From contig JAREIK010002625.1 of the NCBI GenBank assembly GCA_029783825.1, positions 76,702 through 140,701 on the forward strand: a DNA stretch of 64,000 nucleotides, written 5' to 3'. Each line of letters begins with the position of its first letter. Positions within the stretch are counted from its first letter, which is position 1. This stretch comes from Sapria himalayana. Its lineage: Eukaryota; Streptophyta; Magnoliopsida; Malpighiales; Rafflesiaceae. Positions 35,124 through 50,457 of the stretch are shown piece by piece. Under the pieces are notes generated by a model. The model was not told where the DNA came from. It did no database searches and worked only from the letters and a program-made list of their open reading frames with translations. Both the position numbers and the translations under genes were made by a program.

Positions 35124-38100
35124 GTATGTATATAACTATATATAAAAGTATCTAACAATATGTATGTGAACATATAACTAGATATAAATGTATTTATCTA
35201 CATCAATACCTATACATAACTATATGTCTAAATATATATGATTACATGAAAAACTATATATAACTACATATATATAACTATATGTTTAACTATATATGTA
35301 TAACTTTTATAAATATTTGTATAACTATATAAAACTCTTCATAGCTATATTTAACTATATCTATAACTATGTAAACTATTTTTATAACTATATTAATAAC
35401 TATATATAACTATTTCTTAACTATATAATATTTTATAACTATATGTGTAATTCTGTATAACTATATTTTTAACAAAATATACCATATGTATAATAATCTA
35501 TAACTATATATAATTGTATTTTACTATAAGTATAACTATAAAAATGTTATATATAAATATATCTTCAACTACATACATATTTATAACTATATGTATAATT
35601 AAATATAATTATATAACTAAATATTCTATTAGTATACGAACATATAACTATAAATAATTATCTTTTACTATATGTATTATTATAAACACAGTATACATAA
35701 CTATAATAATTTTTATTATTTTCAATCCTCAGAAATAGTACCGAAAACTTATTTATTATTTCAAATAATAATGTAAAATTTAAATTTATCACACAAGTAT
35801 ATATGGTCAATAGATAATGTTAAATGTAAGCAAATAAAAATGAAGTTAAGAATAACAAGAAAATTCTAGGATATAACAAAAGTACCAAAAAAGCTAATAA
35901 GGATATAACATTTTTATAATGGACTACACTATAATTGATGATTTTCTTTAAATAGTTTTTTCAATTATATTAGTAAAAATTTCTAATAAACCATATTTCA
36001 AATTTCATATGCATTTTTTTTCAGGTCAACATGCTTCTTAAATTTTATATCTAAATTATATAGATTACTTTGCGAATATAGTAAAAATAACATGATCAGA
36101 TATATGTCCTTTAGGATTTGCAAAAAAAAATAATATTATATTCTTATATTAATTATAAATCAATAATATTAACTTTAAAATTAAAATTTTTAAATAGGAA
36201 TCAACCAACTTTGGTCTACAAATTTAACCTTTCAAGAATTATATTAGTATTATATTGTATTAATATTTGCCAAATAAAAGCAAAAAATAAATAAATAAAT
36301 AATTCAATGAATTAAATTTTTTTTTTCTAAAAGTTAAAATTGAAAATGCACATCTTAAAATTTACACTAACCCTAGAATAAATGAATTTAGACTATTTTT
36401 GGATTCATGTTGATGTAAGTTTTTGTCTGATTCATTGTTTAAAAAAAATAATTAACGACAAAAATAATTCAAAGTATTCTAATTAATAACAAGAAAAGAA
36501 ATAAATATAGAAAATAAAACTCAAATATGCATGAGTTAGTTTGTGAGCTACATCCTTTTCCTCACAACTCATCATTGTAACCTCTTTTGTATATTTTTAT
36601 CTATATCTTCTTACTTTCATTCTTTGAATACAATATTTTGTATCTTCTCCAACTTATCATTTTCAAAAACTACAATAAGTTTTCGAAAAATATTTTGTGT
36701 TTTTTCCTCTTATGGAACTTCAGTAATTAAGACTTTTTATGTTTTTTCAAAAAGTAGTTTTTGAAACTACTCTTTTTCCCATGGTTCTTGCAAAAAACTC
36801 TCACAAAAGGTTGAACTTCCTTTGAACTTGTTCTTGTTGTGTAAACTATATCAAACATAGAGGTGAAATGAAGATCTCTATTAGATATCATAAAAAAATT
36901 TTTCCATGCATTCTCATTATCTCTTATATATATATATAGAATCCAACTGATTTATGGAAAACATTACTTTGGTAGGTATAAAATAAGTTAATTTGTTCAA
37001 TCAATCAATAATTAACCAACTAATATTATTACCTTTTAAGGTTCTTAATAATCTCATCACAAAGGCATTGATAATATGCTGCAAATTATTATCTATTGGG
37101 AATTGTTATTATCACATATTGAGTTTTCTTATAATCATTCCATAACTTAAATCTATTAGAAATATCTTATTTAAAATTTCATATAGAATTAATCATTCAA
37201 TATCTTCAATTATGATTCCATTTCTATTAATATAAATTTTTCTTGTGATAACAAGTTAACAAATAGGTATAAGAAGAATGGTTTTGCATCAATTATCAAT
37301 AGTTTTGCTATAACAAGTTAACAGATATGTATAAAAAGTTAATAAATTTTTCTAGTGATAGCAATTTAACAAATAGGTATAAGAATAATGGTTAAAAATT
37401 TTCAAAAATAAACCTCAAAATAATAAATTATCAAAGGTTTTGCATCAATTTGGTGTGTATGCTAACTAGATTAATCTACTAGGATATGAAGACAATTCAA
37501 CCACATTCATTGTAGTGTGCTTGTGTTCATATTTGGAAGAAAACAAACAACTTCATATTGAATCTCAAAACAACCAAAGAAGAATAATAGAGATCAAGGC
37601 TTAGATAGTGCTCTAGCAATAACATTCATCCAAGAATCATTTCCAAGCCACATAAAACCCATAAATGATGCACTTTATGAAAAACTCCAATTTTAAAAAA
37701 ATAAATGCTTTAAAAAGTTTTGACCATTTGTTTTTCTTGACATTTAATCGAGTGTGAAGACTTAATATTCTTTTGGTAAATGATTTTGTATCATAATAGT
37801 TATTTTTGAGAGTTAAGAGATAATTTATTAGCTTGTTTAAGGAACACTTAAAGTGAAGAATGAAATTGTTATATGTAATATGGTGTTTTATTTGCAGAAT
37901 TTATTGGAATGCAATTCTAGGAACTATATATAAATATTTGTATAACTATATAAAACTCTATATAATTAAATATAACTATATTTGTAACTATGTATACATA
38001 TATGTATACATTTATGTAAATCTATATATTTGTTTATAACTTTGTATATATTTATGTACAACTATTTATAACTACATGTATGAATATATCTATATGTTTA

Positions 38101-38660
38101 ACTAAATATAACTATTTATAACTATATATACTATATGTATAATAACATATAACTATAAATAAGTGTATCTTACTAAATATATAACTATAAAAAAATTATA
38201 CATAACTATATTTAAATATATAATTTACAACATATTTTAATATACATTTTTATATTTTCTTTGCATTCAATCATTTTACTGGAGCTTTACCATATCTATG
38301 CTTCCACAAGCACTGTGTTTCATAGGATTAGAGAATCAATATCTCAGATTATAAAATACATATAGTTACTTGAGTAGCTAATGATATACTTGTAAAATAT
38401 ATATCTTTCTTGAATAATGCATGATAGACATAAGAAAACCTTGGGGAGACTTACAAGTGGTTCATCATTATAGGTATTATTTATCTTTATTCTGGTTTTG
38501 TTCTTTGCTTTGTTGATTAACCTAATAATAAATCTTTGCAGGACATCTGATGTAAGACACACGAAAAAATTTTGATTCAGCTGGATCAAAGGAGGCCAAG
38601 TTCTATTATCTTCATTATTCCTAACACATTTTATTTTAGCACTTAATTTCTATCTAAACA
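34620..38660. other. Interior of element C, AT-rich, low-complexity blocks
   Basis: No gene was recognised. The stretch contains (CA)n at about 35078-35110; TATAACTATATA-type repeats at 35120-35720 and again at 37930-38240; a threefold local repeat of a unit with AACAAATAGGTATAAGAA at about 37250-37390; and low-complexity AT sequence. An intron-like acceptor (AATCTTTGCAG) at about 38538 is followed by an interrupted frame that I cannot assign. Minus-strand open frames here (for example 38344-38589) have no recognised homology. Confidence 0.5.
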
Positions 38661-38669
38661 TCATTGTTG

Positions 38670-39010
38670 GACAGCTTTTAGATATTTGTTGAAGTTGTAT
38701 GACTATAAACTCAAATTTGTGTTTGTTCATGTCTATAATTACTTTTTTTATATATCTATGAATATGTATATGTACCCGAATATTTTGGGTAGAGTTTTAG
38801 TCTATAATAGGTATGTAAAAGGCTTGGCTAGCCCTCCAGGTGCTGGAACATCACCTTAGCTTCTGAAGCTATGAGATGGGCGAATAAATTCTGGTCCCAC
38901 ACAAATGCATGTTTGTTCTTTACACTCTTATTTCATGCAGATCTACGTCCTCCTATGCATTGCATTTTTTTCTCATTTTTTTCTTTGTTTCTTTTAGGGT
39001 TTTTTGTAGT
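38670..39010 (+). repeat. Block shared with element A plus a less AT-rich insert
   Basis: The part at 38670-38820 matches 20890-21035 (TTTTGGGTAGAGTTTTAGT and ATAGGTATGTAAAA). It is followed at 38821-39010 by a less AT-rich piece (GGCTAGCCCTCCAGGTGCTGG), where element A has its GC-rich trinucleotide island. Neither piece shows a convincing protein match. Confidence 0.6.
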
Positions 39011-39660
39011 ATATACTACAATATATATATATATAATGTAGTATATATATACATGCAGATCTACTACAATATATATGTACATATATACTATAATATATAA
39101 ATATGTATATACTAAGTATATATGTATGTATATACCAAGTATATATGTATGTATATACCAAGTATATATGTATGTATATACTGAGTATATATGTACATAT
39201 AATACTATAGTTAATATGTACTTATATACTAAGTATATCTACATATATAGTACTATATATCTACATATATACTTAGTATATAAGTACATATAATTATGCA
39301 GTATTATATATACATATATACTCAGTATATATGTACTTAGTATATATGTACATATAATACTATAGTATATATGTACATATATACTCAGTATATAAGAACA
39401 TATAATTTTGTAGTATTATATGTATATTTATACCGGGTGTATATGTACTCAATATATATGTACATATATACTGAGTGTATATGTACTCAATATATATGTA
39501 TATATGTACATATAAAACTAGAGTATATATGTACGTATAATACCGTAGTATATATGTAGATATACTGTAGTAATATATGTAATGAGTGAAATGCTAGTAT
39601 ACATGTACATATACACTAAAGTATATATGTACATATAAATTACATTATTATATATTTATC
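39010..39660. repeat. TATATGTACATATATACTAAG repeat tract
   Basis: About 650 bases of imperfect units built from ATATATGTACATATA, CTAAGTATAT and CTCAGTATAT, with units of roughly 20-40 bases. The TGTACA palindrome in each unit makes the tract rich in short inverted repeats. The tyrosine/isoleucine-rich open frames within it are composition effects. Shorter versions lie at 20280 and 21640 in element A. Confidence 0.85.
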
Positions 39661-39689
39661 AAAACATAACTTTTTTTATTTATTAATTT

Positions 39690-40110
39690 TGATTTGATTG
39701 CCTAGTTTAGATTTTGTACAGATATGGTACCATATTGTTCCCTATACAAAACTTGTATAATTGAAGGATTTTTTCACTAGACATGATGCACCGTAACAAG
39801 GACAACTTTGTCACAGCAGAAAGATGGTGATCGGAGGAGCATAGGAAAAGAAAGCAATGTCAATACACGAATAGATTATACTTTATGCAATGTCGGTAGA
39901 TACATTGATGAATAAGATACAATAAAATTTTAGTTATATTTTTGTTTGAATTATGTAAAATATTGAATCAAAATATTTTATTAAATGATTTTATTTTTGT
40001 TAATTATAAAATATTATTTATAGTTTGCTATTTTTATTCAATTTAATATAAAATTATTAAATTATTTAATTAAATGTTTTGGAAAAAAAATAAATTTCTA
40101 AAAATAGTTT
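39690..40110 (+). repeat. CACTA right-side internal module, copy in element C
   Basis: Landmarks ACAGATATGGTACCATATTG, ACTTGTATAATTGAAGGATT, AAGATGGTGATCGGAGGAGC and GATTATACTTTATGCAATG match 20490-20880 and 21860-22260 in order. Confidence 0.75.
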
Positions 40111-40545
40111 TGGAATGAAAATAGCTAGGGAATTTTGCATTACTAATTTAGCTAGGGATTTTCTCTTACTAATTTAGCTAGGAAAATTATTATTTTAGCT
40201 AGGGATAATTCCATTGCTAAATTTTTTTTGATAGGGACTATTTACCTTGCTAATTTTAAGTGACAAGCACTTTAGATTGGGAAAGCATCCATCGTTATAT
40301 CCATTTAACGACTGAAGCTCCTATTTAGCTTACTAATTTAGCGAGGGAAATTATTATTTTAGCTAGAGATATTTGTGTCGCTAAAATTATTTGCTAGGGA
40401 CTTTTTCCTCGCTAATTTTTAGCTACGAGGACCTTAGATTAGGAAAGTTTCAATCATTAATCGATCACTATATCCCATTTTGTAATGGAAACCCCAAATT
40501 TAACTAGGTAATTGTCCCTAGCTATTTGAGATTTTTATTGTAGTA
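40111..40545 (+). repeat. CACTA right subterminal repeats and terminus (element C)
   Basis: Dense TTTAGCTAGGGATTTTC, TTAGCTAGAGATATTTGTGTC and GGGACTTTTTCCTCGCTAA motifs, ending TAATTGTCCCTAGCTATTTG then ATTTTTATTGTAGTA. The match with the right end of element A extends over roughly 400 bases. The TATC array starts immediately after. Confidence 0.8.
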
Positions 40546-41720
40546 TATCTATCTATCTGTTTATCTGTCTATGAAATAATATATATTTGTTTGTCTATCT
40601 GTCTATCAATATATATGTCTATTTGTCTATTTGTTTATCTATCTATTTATCTATTTGTTTATCTATCTGTCTGTCTATTTACCTATCTATCTATCTTTCT
40701 ATCTATCTAACCATCAATCTGTCTATTTATTTATCTGCCTAATTGTCTATCTATCTATGAATCTATTTGTCTATTTGACTATTTGTCAATTTATCTATAT
40801 TTCTATCTATCTATCTGTCTATTTGTATTTCTGTCTATTTGTAAATCTATCTATCTTTCTATTTTCTTTATGTCTCTCTAACTATCAATCAATTTTTCTA
40901 TCTGTCTATCTATCTATCTATATGTTTGTCTGCATGTCTATCAATCTATCTATTTTTATATTTGTCTATCTGTCAATCTGCTTATCTATCTATCTATCTA
41001 TCTATCTATGTATCTGTTTATATATAAATATGTTTATATGCTTATCTATCTATCTATAAATATGTATAAATATTAATATGTCTATATGTTTATCTATCTT
41101 TCTACTTATCTATCTATATTTATATCTATCTATCTGTCTATCTGCATATCAATCTAACAATATATCTATTTATCTACCTATCGAGCTATTTGAATATGTC
41201 TATTTATCTATCTATCTATATGTCTATATATCTATAAATTTATCCATCTATCGATCTATCTGTCTATCTGCCTATTTGTTTATCAGTCTATCTAACTAAC
41301 AAAATATTTGTATATTTGTCAATCTATCTATCTGTATATATGACTATCTAGTTGTCAATCTGTCAATCTGTCTATCTATCTATCTATCTATGTATTTGTC
41401 TATCTGTCTATCTATCTATGTATAAAAAAATTTATTTATCTATCTGTCAGTCTGCCTTTCTATCTACATATCTGTCTATATGCCTAACTGTCTATCTAAC
41501 TATCTATTTATCGATCTATATATCTTTCTTTCTATATATTTGTCAATCTGTCTATCTTTTTATATGTATATTTGTCTATCTTTCTATCTGTCTACCTACC
41601 TATCTATCTAACTATATATCTACCTATCTATCTGTTTAACTACTTTAATTGTCTATCTATAAATCTGTTTATGTCTATCTATTTATCTATCTATGTATAT
41701 GTCTATCTGTATATCTTTCT

Positions 41721-41776
<56 letters not shown>

Positions 41777-44651
41777 CTTTTTGTCTATCTATCTATCTGT
41801 GTATCTATCTATCTATCTATTTTTCTATATGTCTATCTATTTATAGATCTATCTGTGTATTTGTCTATCTGTCTATATATCAATCTGTCTATCTGTCTAT
41901 ATGTGTTTGTGCCTATTTCTCTATCTATTTATCAATCTCTATTCCTATCTATTTATCTATCTATCTATCTAACTTTCTATCAATCTATGTATATTTTTAT
42001 CTATCTATCTATTTGTCTATCTATCTAATATCTTATGTATATATCTGTCTATCTATCTAACTATCTATTTGTCTATCTGTCTATCTATATAATTGTTTGT
42101 CTTTGAGCCAATTTGTATATTTATATATTAACTAGATATCTATCTGCCTATATGTCTATTTGTTAATCAATTAATCAATCTATCAGTCTATCTATTTGTG
42201 AATATATTTATCTATTTGTACAAATGACTATTTTTCTACTGCCTATCAGTCTATCTATCTATCTATCTATTTCTCAATTTGTCTATCAATCTATTTGCCT
42301 ATCTGTCTATCCATCCATCTATCTATTTGTGAATCTGTATAAATATATATGTATCTATTAATCTTTTTGTCTATTTATCTAACAATCAATTTGTCTATCG
42401 ATCTATATATTTACCTATCTATCTATCTATCTATATGTTTAGCTTTCTATCTATCTATGTATCTATGTATTTATCTGTCTATCTTTATATTTGCCTATAT
42501 GTCTATCTATCTATCTTTCAATCTTTGTATCTATATATATAAAAATATGTCTATATGTCTATCTATCTATATGTGTATATTTCTAAAAATTTATATATCT
42601 ATCTGTTTATCTATCTATATGATTATCAGTCTATCTCTCTATCTTACTATTTGTTTATCTGTAAATCCATCTATATATCAAATTATCTATCTGCCTATCC
42701 ATATATCTAACAATATTTTTATTTATCTATCTATCTATCTATATCTATCTATCTATCTGTCTATCAATATATATGTCTATCTGTCTGTCTGTCTGTCTGT
42801 CTATCTACCTATTTGTCTATCTGTTTATCTATCTAACAAAATATTTATGTATTTGTCTATCTATCTATCTATCTGTCTATCTATATATCTATCTATATGT
42901 CTATCTATCTAACTATATATCTATCTATCGATATATCAATCAATCTATCTATCTATCTATCTATATATCTATTAGTCAGTATGTCTATCTACCTATCTGT
43001 CTATCTATTTATTTGTGTATCTATCTGTCTATCTAACTATCTCTCTATCTATTTATCTATGGGTATATCTGTCTATTTGTCTATCATTCTGTCTGTCTAC
43101 CTATCTGTTTGTCTATCTATCTGTCTATTCATCTATGTGTCTATATATTTATATATCTATCTTTCTATTTAACTACCTAATTTTCTATCTAAACTTTGTC
43201 ATTATGTTTATCTATCTATCTGTTTATATGTTAATCTGTATATTTGTCTTACTATAAATCTATATATATATATATATATATATGTCTATATATCTATATA
43301 TCTGTCTATCTATCTATCTATGTATCTATCTAAATGTCTATTTATCTATATATATGTTTATCTATTTATAGGTCTATCTGTGTATCTGTGTGTCTGGCTA
43401 TTAGTATATTTGTCTATCTAACTATCAATCTATCTACCTATCTATTTATCTGTCTATCTATGTATCTGTCTACCTAACAATCTATGTATCTGTCTATCTA
43501 TATATGTATTAATCCAATTGTCTATCTATTTATGTATATATCTGTCTATCTATCTTAACAATCTATTTGTCTACCTATCTATCTGTCTATCTATCCATCT
43601 ATCCATCTGTATATTTATCTTTTATTTATATATATATTTGCCTATATATCTATCTATCAATTAATCAATTAATTAATTAATCAATCAACCTATCTATCTA
43701 TTTGTCTATATATCTATCAATCTATTTGTATATCTATATTTTTTATATTTGCCCATCTCTCAATCTATCAATATATCTGTCTATCTATCTATTTCTCTAT
43801 CTATCTATCAAACTGTTTTTCTATTTATGTTTCTGTCTATCTATGTATCTAAATGTCTGTATGTCTATTTGTCAATCTATTAATCTATCTGTCTAATAAT
43901 CTATTTGTCAATCCATATGTCTATATATGTGTATATTTATCTACCTATTTTTATATCTATCTATCTATCGATTTATCTATCTATCTGCCTATTAATCTCT
44001 CTGTCAATCAATCAATCTAACTATCTATATATCTATCTATCTATAAATTTATCTATCAATATACCTATCTATCTATCTATCTATCTATCTGTCTATCTAT
44101 CTAATGATCAATCTATCTATCTTTCTATATGTTAATCTGTTTATCTAACTATCTGTCTATCTTTTTATCAGTCTACATATCTATCCATCGATCTAGTTGT
44201 ATATCTATCTATCTATGTATTATCTATCTGGCTATCCATAAATCTATCTTTATGTCTATCTATCTATCTATGTATATGACTATATGCCTATCTGGATAAC
44301 AATTTATCTATCTATCTATTTAAATATTTATGTGTGTATCTATCTATCAATCAATCTATCTAATTATCAATATATATATTTATTTATTTATTTATATTTA
44401 TTTATATATCTTTCTATCTATTTGTCTATGTCTTTCTACCTATATGTCTATATGTCTATCTTTCTATCTAGCAATATGTCTATCTATCTATATATGTATC
44501 TGTATATCTGTCAAATTATCTATTTGTCTATTTATCTATTTTTTTTATATGTCTATTTCTCTATCTGTCTATTTGTTTATCTATCTATCTATCTGTCTGT
44601 CTATCTGTCTGTCTGTCTATCTGCCTATCTATCTATCTACCTATCTATCTA

Positions 44652-44682
<31 letters not shown>

Positions 44683-45835
44683 GTCTATCTATCTATCTAC
44701 CTATCTATCTACCTATCTATTTATCTATCTATTTTTCAATCAATGTATAAGTTTATTGGTCTATATATATATTTGTCTATCTGTCTATCTATTTATATAT
44801 CTATCGATCTATCTTTATATCAGTGTATATATCTATTTATCTATCTATCAATCTATCTATCTATGTATGTCAAACTATCAATCTGTTTATCTGGCAATCT
44901 ATCAAAATATCTATCTATATATTTATAGATCAATATTTTTATCTATCTATCTATCTATATATATGTCTATCTGTCTATCAGTATATTTGTTTATCTATCT
45001 ATATATCTAAATGACCAATTTATCGATCTATTTTTCTATGTATCTATCTATCTATGTATTTGTCTATCTGTCTAACTATATATTTATCTATCAAACTATC
45101 TATATTTATGTCAATCTTTATATTTATCTATGTGACAATCTATTTCTCAATATTTATATCTATCAATTTGCCTATTTGTCTATAAATATATCTATCTATA
45201 TTTCTATCAGTCTATCTGTTTATCTTTCTATATATATTTCTATCTATCTCTCTATCTATATATCTATATGTCTATATCGTTATCTATCTAACTATCTATC
45301 ACTCTATCTGTCTATCTATCAAACTGTGTATCTATCTGATCTATCTATCTAACTATTTGTATATCTTTTTATTTATTTATATGTCTATCTATCTATCTGT
45401 CTATCTATCTGTCTGTCTATTTGTCTATCTGTCTATCTGTCTATCTGTCTATCTATCTATCTATCTATCTATTTATCTCTCTATCTATCATTCTATATGC
45501 CTATCTATTTTTTAGTCTATCTATCTACTTATCTATTTGTCTATATGTCTATATATGTATATATCTATCTATCTATCTACAGATCTATCTATTTATTTAT
45601 TTATCTATCTGTCTATCTATCTATTTGTCTATCTGTCTATCCATCAATATATCTAGCTAGCTATCTATCTATTTATGTATGTATTTATCTATCTATCTAT
45701 TTATCTATATGTCTATCTATCTATCTATCTATCTATCTATGTATATATTTATATGTCTATATGTTTAACTAACTATTTATCTATCTATATGTGTATATAT
45801 CTTTCTGTCTATCTATCTTTATATATGTCTAACTA

Positions 45836-45872
<37 letters not shown>

Positions 45873-46263
45873 TTATTTATCTATATGTCTTTCTATCTAT
45901 ATGTCTAACTTCTATATGTCTATCTTTCTATCTGTCTATCTATATACCTATCTAGTCTTTTTATCTATATGTATACATGTCTATTTGTTTATATGTTTAT
46001 TTGTGTAAATATATTTTTATTTGTCTATCTGTCTATCTGTATATCTGGCTATTTGTCTATTTGTCTATGTATCACTCTATTTGACTATTTGTCTATCTCG
46101 TTATTTGTCTATCTGTCTATTTATTTATGAGTCTATTTGTCTATCTATCTTTATATCTGCCTATCAATCTATCTATCTTTCAATCTGTATATCTATCTAT
46201 CTACCTATCTTTTAATCAATCTATCTGTCTATCTATCTATCAATATATAGATCTATCTATTTT

Positions 46264-46304
<41 letters not shown>

Positions 46305-47891
46305 GTATCTGTCTATCTATATATCTGACTATCTATCTATATGTTTATCATTATATCTATCTATCTGACTATCTATCTGCCAATCTATTTATCTATCAAT
46401 CTTTTTATCTGGCTATCTATAAATTTGTTTATCTATCTATCTATTTATCTGTCTATCTATATTTCTATATAGTTGTCTATCTGTCTATCTTTTTATCAAT
46501 CAATCAATCTATATGTCTATCTATCTATCTATCTATATATCTATCCATTGACTTATTTGTATATATGTACATAAGTCTATAGGTGTATCTCTATATATGT
46601 CTATCTAACTATATGGATATATGGCTATCTGACTATCTGTCTATTAGTCTATCTATCTTTCTATCAATTTGTCTATGTATCTATTGGTATATCTATCAAT
46701 TTTTTATCTATCTACCTCTTTATCTATCTATCAATCTAATTATTTGTCAAATTATCTATCTATCTGTTTGTCTAATTGTCTATCTATCTATCTGTCTATC
46801 AATCTTCAGTCTATCTTTCTATATGTCAATCTATATGTCTATCTGTCTATTAGTCTATTTGTATACCTATATACATGTCTATATGCATATCTATCTATAT
46901 ATATCCATCTATATATTTGTCTATCTATCTATCTATCTATCAATCTATCAATCTATCTATTTATCTATCTGTCTATCTATCTATATGTTTATCTATTTAT
47001 CTTTATACCTGTCAATATGTTTATCTATCTATTTGTCTCTCTCTAGATCTGTATATATGTCTAACTTTTTATATGTCTATCTATCTTTCTATATGTCTAT
47101 CTTTCTATATGTCTATTTGTCTATCTGCCTATCTATAAATCATTTTAATGTCTATCTATCTATATTTGTATATGTCTATATGCATATTTGTATATTTGCC
47201 TATCTATCTATCTGTCTATTCTCTATAAGTTTATCTATCTATCAATCATTCTATTTGTCTATCTGTCTATCTATCTATTTGTGTATCCATCTATCTGTCT
47301 ATATATTTATCTGTATATCTGTCTATCTATCTATTTATCTTGATATCTATCTATTTGTCTATATATCTATCTATCTTTCTATCTATCTATTTTACTCTCT
47401 AAATATCTATCTATCTATCTAAATGTCTATCTTATAACTATCTATCTGTCTATGTGTTTATTTATCTAACTTTCTATATGTTTATATGTCTATCTATATA
47501 TCTATCAATCTAAAATCTGTATATCTGTCTATCAATGTAATTATCCATATATTAATTTGGCTATTAGACTATCTATTTATTTGTAGATATCCCTTTCTAT
47601 CTATCTATCTATTTGTCTATATGTTTATTTGTCTATCTATCTACCAATCTATCTTCTATCTATATAACTATCTGTATATTTGTCTATCTATCAATCTGTA
47701 TATCTATCTATTTGTATATCTATCTAACATACTAACTAACTAACTATCTGTCTGTCTATTTATTTGTTTGTCTATATGTCTATCTAAGTATCTGTCTATC
47801 TATCAATTGACTGACTATCTATCTATCTATTTATATGTCTGTCTATCTGTATATATATATATGTATGTATGTATATGTTTATATGTCTATC

Positions 47892-47922
<31 letters not shown>

Positions 47923-50420
47923 CTATCTTTCAGTGCATCAGTATAACTTTCTGTTTATCTATGTCTTTCTTTCTATTTGTTTATATGTCTTTTTGACGAT
48001 TTGACTATATGTCTATCTATCTATCTGTCTATCTTTCCATCTATATATCTGTCTATGTGTATATCTATCTATCTGTATATATATAACTACCTATCTATTT
48101 ATTAGTGTATATGTCAATCTATCGATATTTATTTCTATCTGTCTATCTAACTGTCTATCTATCAATCAATCTATCAATCTGTCTATTTGTCTATTAGTGT
48201 ATCAGTCTATCAATATGTCTATTTTTATATCTGTCTATAAGTATATCTGACTATATATATATACTTATCATTTTGTTTCTCTCTATCTATCTATCAATTT
48301 TTCTGTCTATGTATCTATCTGTCTATCTGTCTTTCTGTATATCCATCTATCTGTCTATATATCAATCTGACTATCTATCTATGTGTCTATCTATCTATCT
48401 ATTTATCTATCTGTGTATATGTCATTCCATTTTTCTATCTATCTATCTATCTATATGCTTATCTATCTATTTGTCTATTTATATATCTATCTATCTATTT
48501 GTCAATATGTCTATCTATCTATCTATCTGTCGACTATCTATCTATCTATCTATCTATCTATATATATGTCTATATGTCTAACTATCTATCTATCTATCTA
48601 TAAATCTATCTAATGTATATCTATCTATCTAAGTATATGTCTATATGTCTATATCTCTATATGTCTATCTGTATAATTGTCTATCTTTCTATGTGTCAAT
48701 TTATCTATCTGACATTCTATCTAGCTATCTGTTTTTCTATTTATCTATATGCCTATATATATTTATGTGTCTATCTATCTATTTATCTTTCTATCTATCT
48801 ATCTATCTATCTATTTGTCTATCTATCTATCTATCTTTTTATCTATCTTTTTATCTATCAGTTTATATATCTATATGTCTATCTGTATATCTATCAATCT
48901 AACAATTTGTCTATCAATCTATCTGTATATCTGTCTATCTATTTATTTTTCTGTCTATCTATCTATATATTTATTGATGTATCTACCTATCTATATATAA
49001 GTCTATATGTCTATCTATTTATCTATGTATCTATCAATATGGAAAACTAGCTATCAGGCTATTTATTTATTTGTATATCTTCCTTTCTATCTATCTATTT
49101 ATTTCTCTATATATCTATTTGTCTTTCTATCTATATATCTATCTTTCTATCAATATATCTATTTATCTATTTGTTTATCTATCCATCCATCCATCCATCT
49201 ATCTATTTGTATATTTATCTATCTATCTTTCTAATTATATATCTGTCTGTTTATCTATATATCTGTCTATTTGTCTATCTATCTATTTTTCTGTCTTTTA
49301 ATATATATATTTATCTATCCCCATATCTATCTATATTTCTAAAAGTCTATATGTTGATTTGTTTAATTATCTATCTATCTATATGGATATTTGACTATAT
49401 GGCTATCTATCTATTTGTCTTTGTGTCTTTCTGTCAATATGTCTTTCTATCAATCTATATTTTTGTCTATTTGTCTTTCTATCTATCTGTCTTCTATTTA
49501 TCAATCTTTCTTTCTGTCTCACTCTCTATCTCTCTACATCTTTATTTGTCTATCTATCTATCTATCTGTCTGTCTATTTGTCAATCAATCAATCTATCAA
49601 TCTATCCGTTTATCTATCTATCTATCAATTTTTCGATCTACCTATATGTTTATATGTTTATACGTCTATATTTCTATATGTGTAACTGACCATATGGCTT
49701 TTTGATATCAGGCTATATGTTTATATATCTTTATGTCCATCAATCTATCTATATATCTGTCAACATGTCTATTTGTCTATTTGTGTATGTGATTATCTAT
49801 ATATCTATGTATTTATCTATATGTCTATCTATCTATCTATGTATTTTTCTATCTATTTATTTATCTATATGTCTATCTATCTATTTGTATATCAGTCTAT
49901 CGATCTATCAATCTATCTATCGATTTATCTATCTATCTATCTATCTATCTATTTATCTATCTATCAATCAATTTGTATATTTATCTATCAATCTATTTTT
50001 CTATTTTTCAATCTATCAATCTATCAATTTGTCAATCTATATATTTGGCTATCTATCTATCTATCAATAAATCTATCTATTTGTCTATCAGTCTATCTAT
50101 GTATATGACTATATATCTATCTGCATATCTATCTATCTATCTATATTTCTATCTATTTATATGTGTATATTTCCATCTGACAATCTCTCTATCTATCTAT
50201 TTTATATCTATCTATCTATCTATCTGGCTATATATATGTGTTTATGTGTCTATATGTGTATCTATCTATCTATCTATCTATTTATCTATCTGTCTATCTA
50301 TCTATCTATCTATTAGTCTATATATTTGTTTATTTATATGTCTATTTGTATATCTATCTATATATCTATCTAACTACCAGTCTAACTATCTATCTGTAAA
50401 TCTATCTATCTGTCTATCTC

Positions 50421-50457
<37 letters not shown>

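Larger units (their letters stand above)
32533..40545 (+). mobile_element. CACTA-like element C, two termini, 8.0 kb
   Basis: The left terminus is CACTACACGTAAATTTTAGC and the right terminus is ATTTTTATTGTAGTA, both diverged from CACTACAAGAAAA. Left subterminal repeats (32533-33200), left module (33190-34500), AT-rich middle, right module (39690-40080) and right subterminal repeats (40110-40545) are all present in family order. It lies between TATC arrays 3 and 4. The 3 bases on each side are TAT, which would fit the 3-bp target duplication of CACTA elements but is uninformative in a TATC array. No transposase was recognised in the middle. Confidence 0.7.

Noticed and set aside
39075..39559. 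Tyr/Ile-rich frames
   Set aside because: Composition effect of the TATATGTACATA repeat tract.
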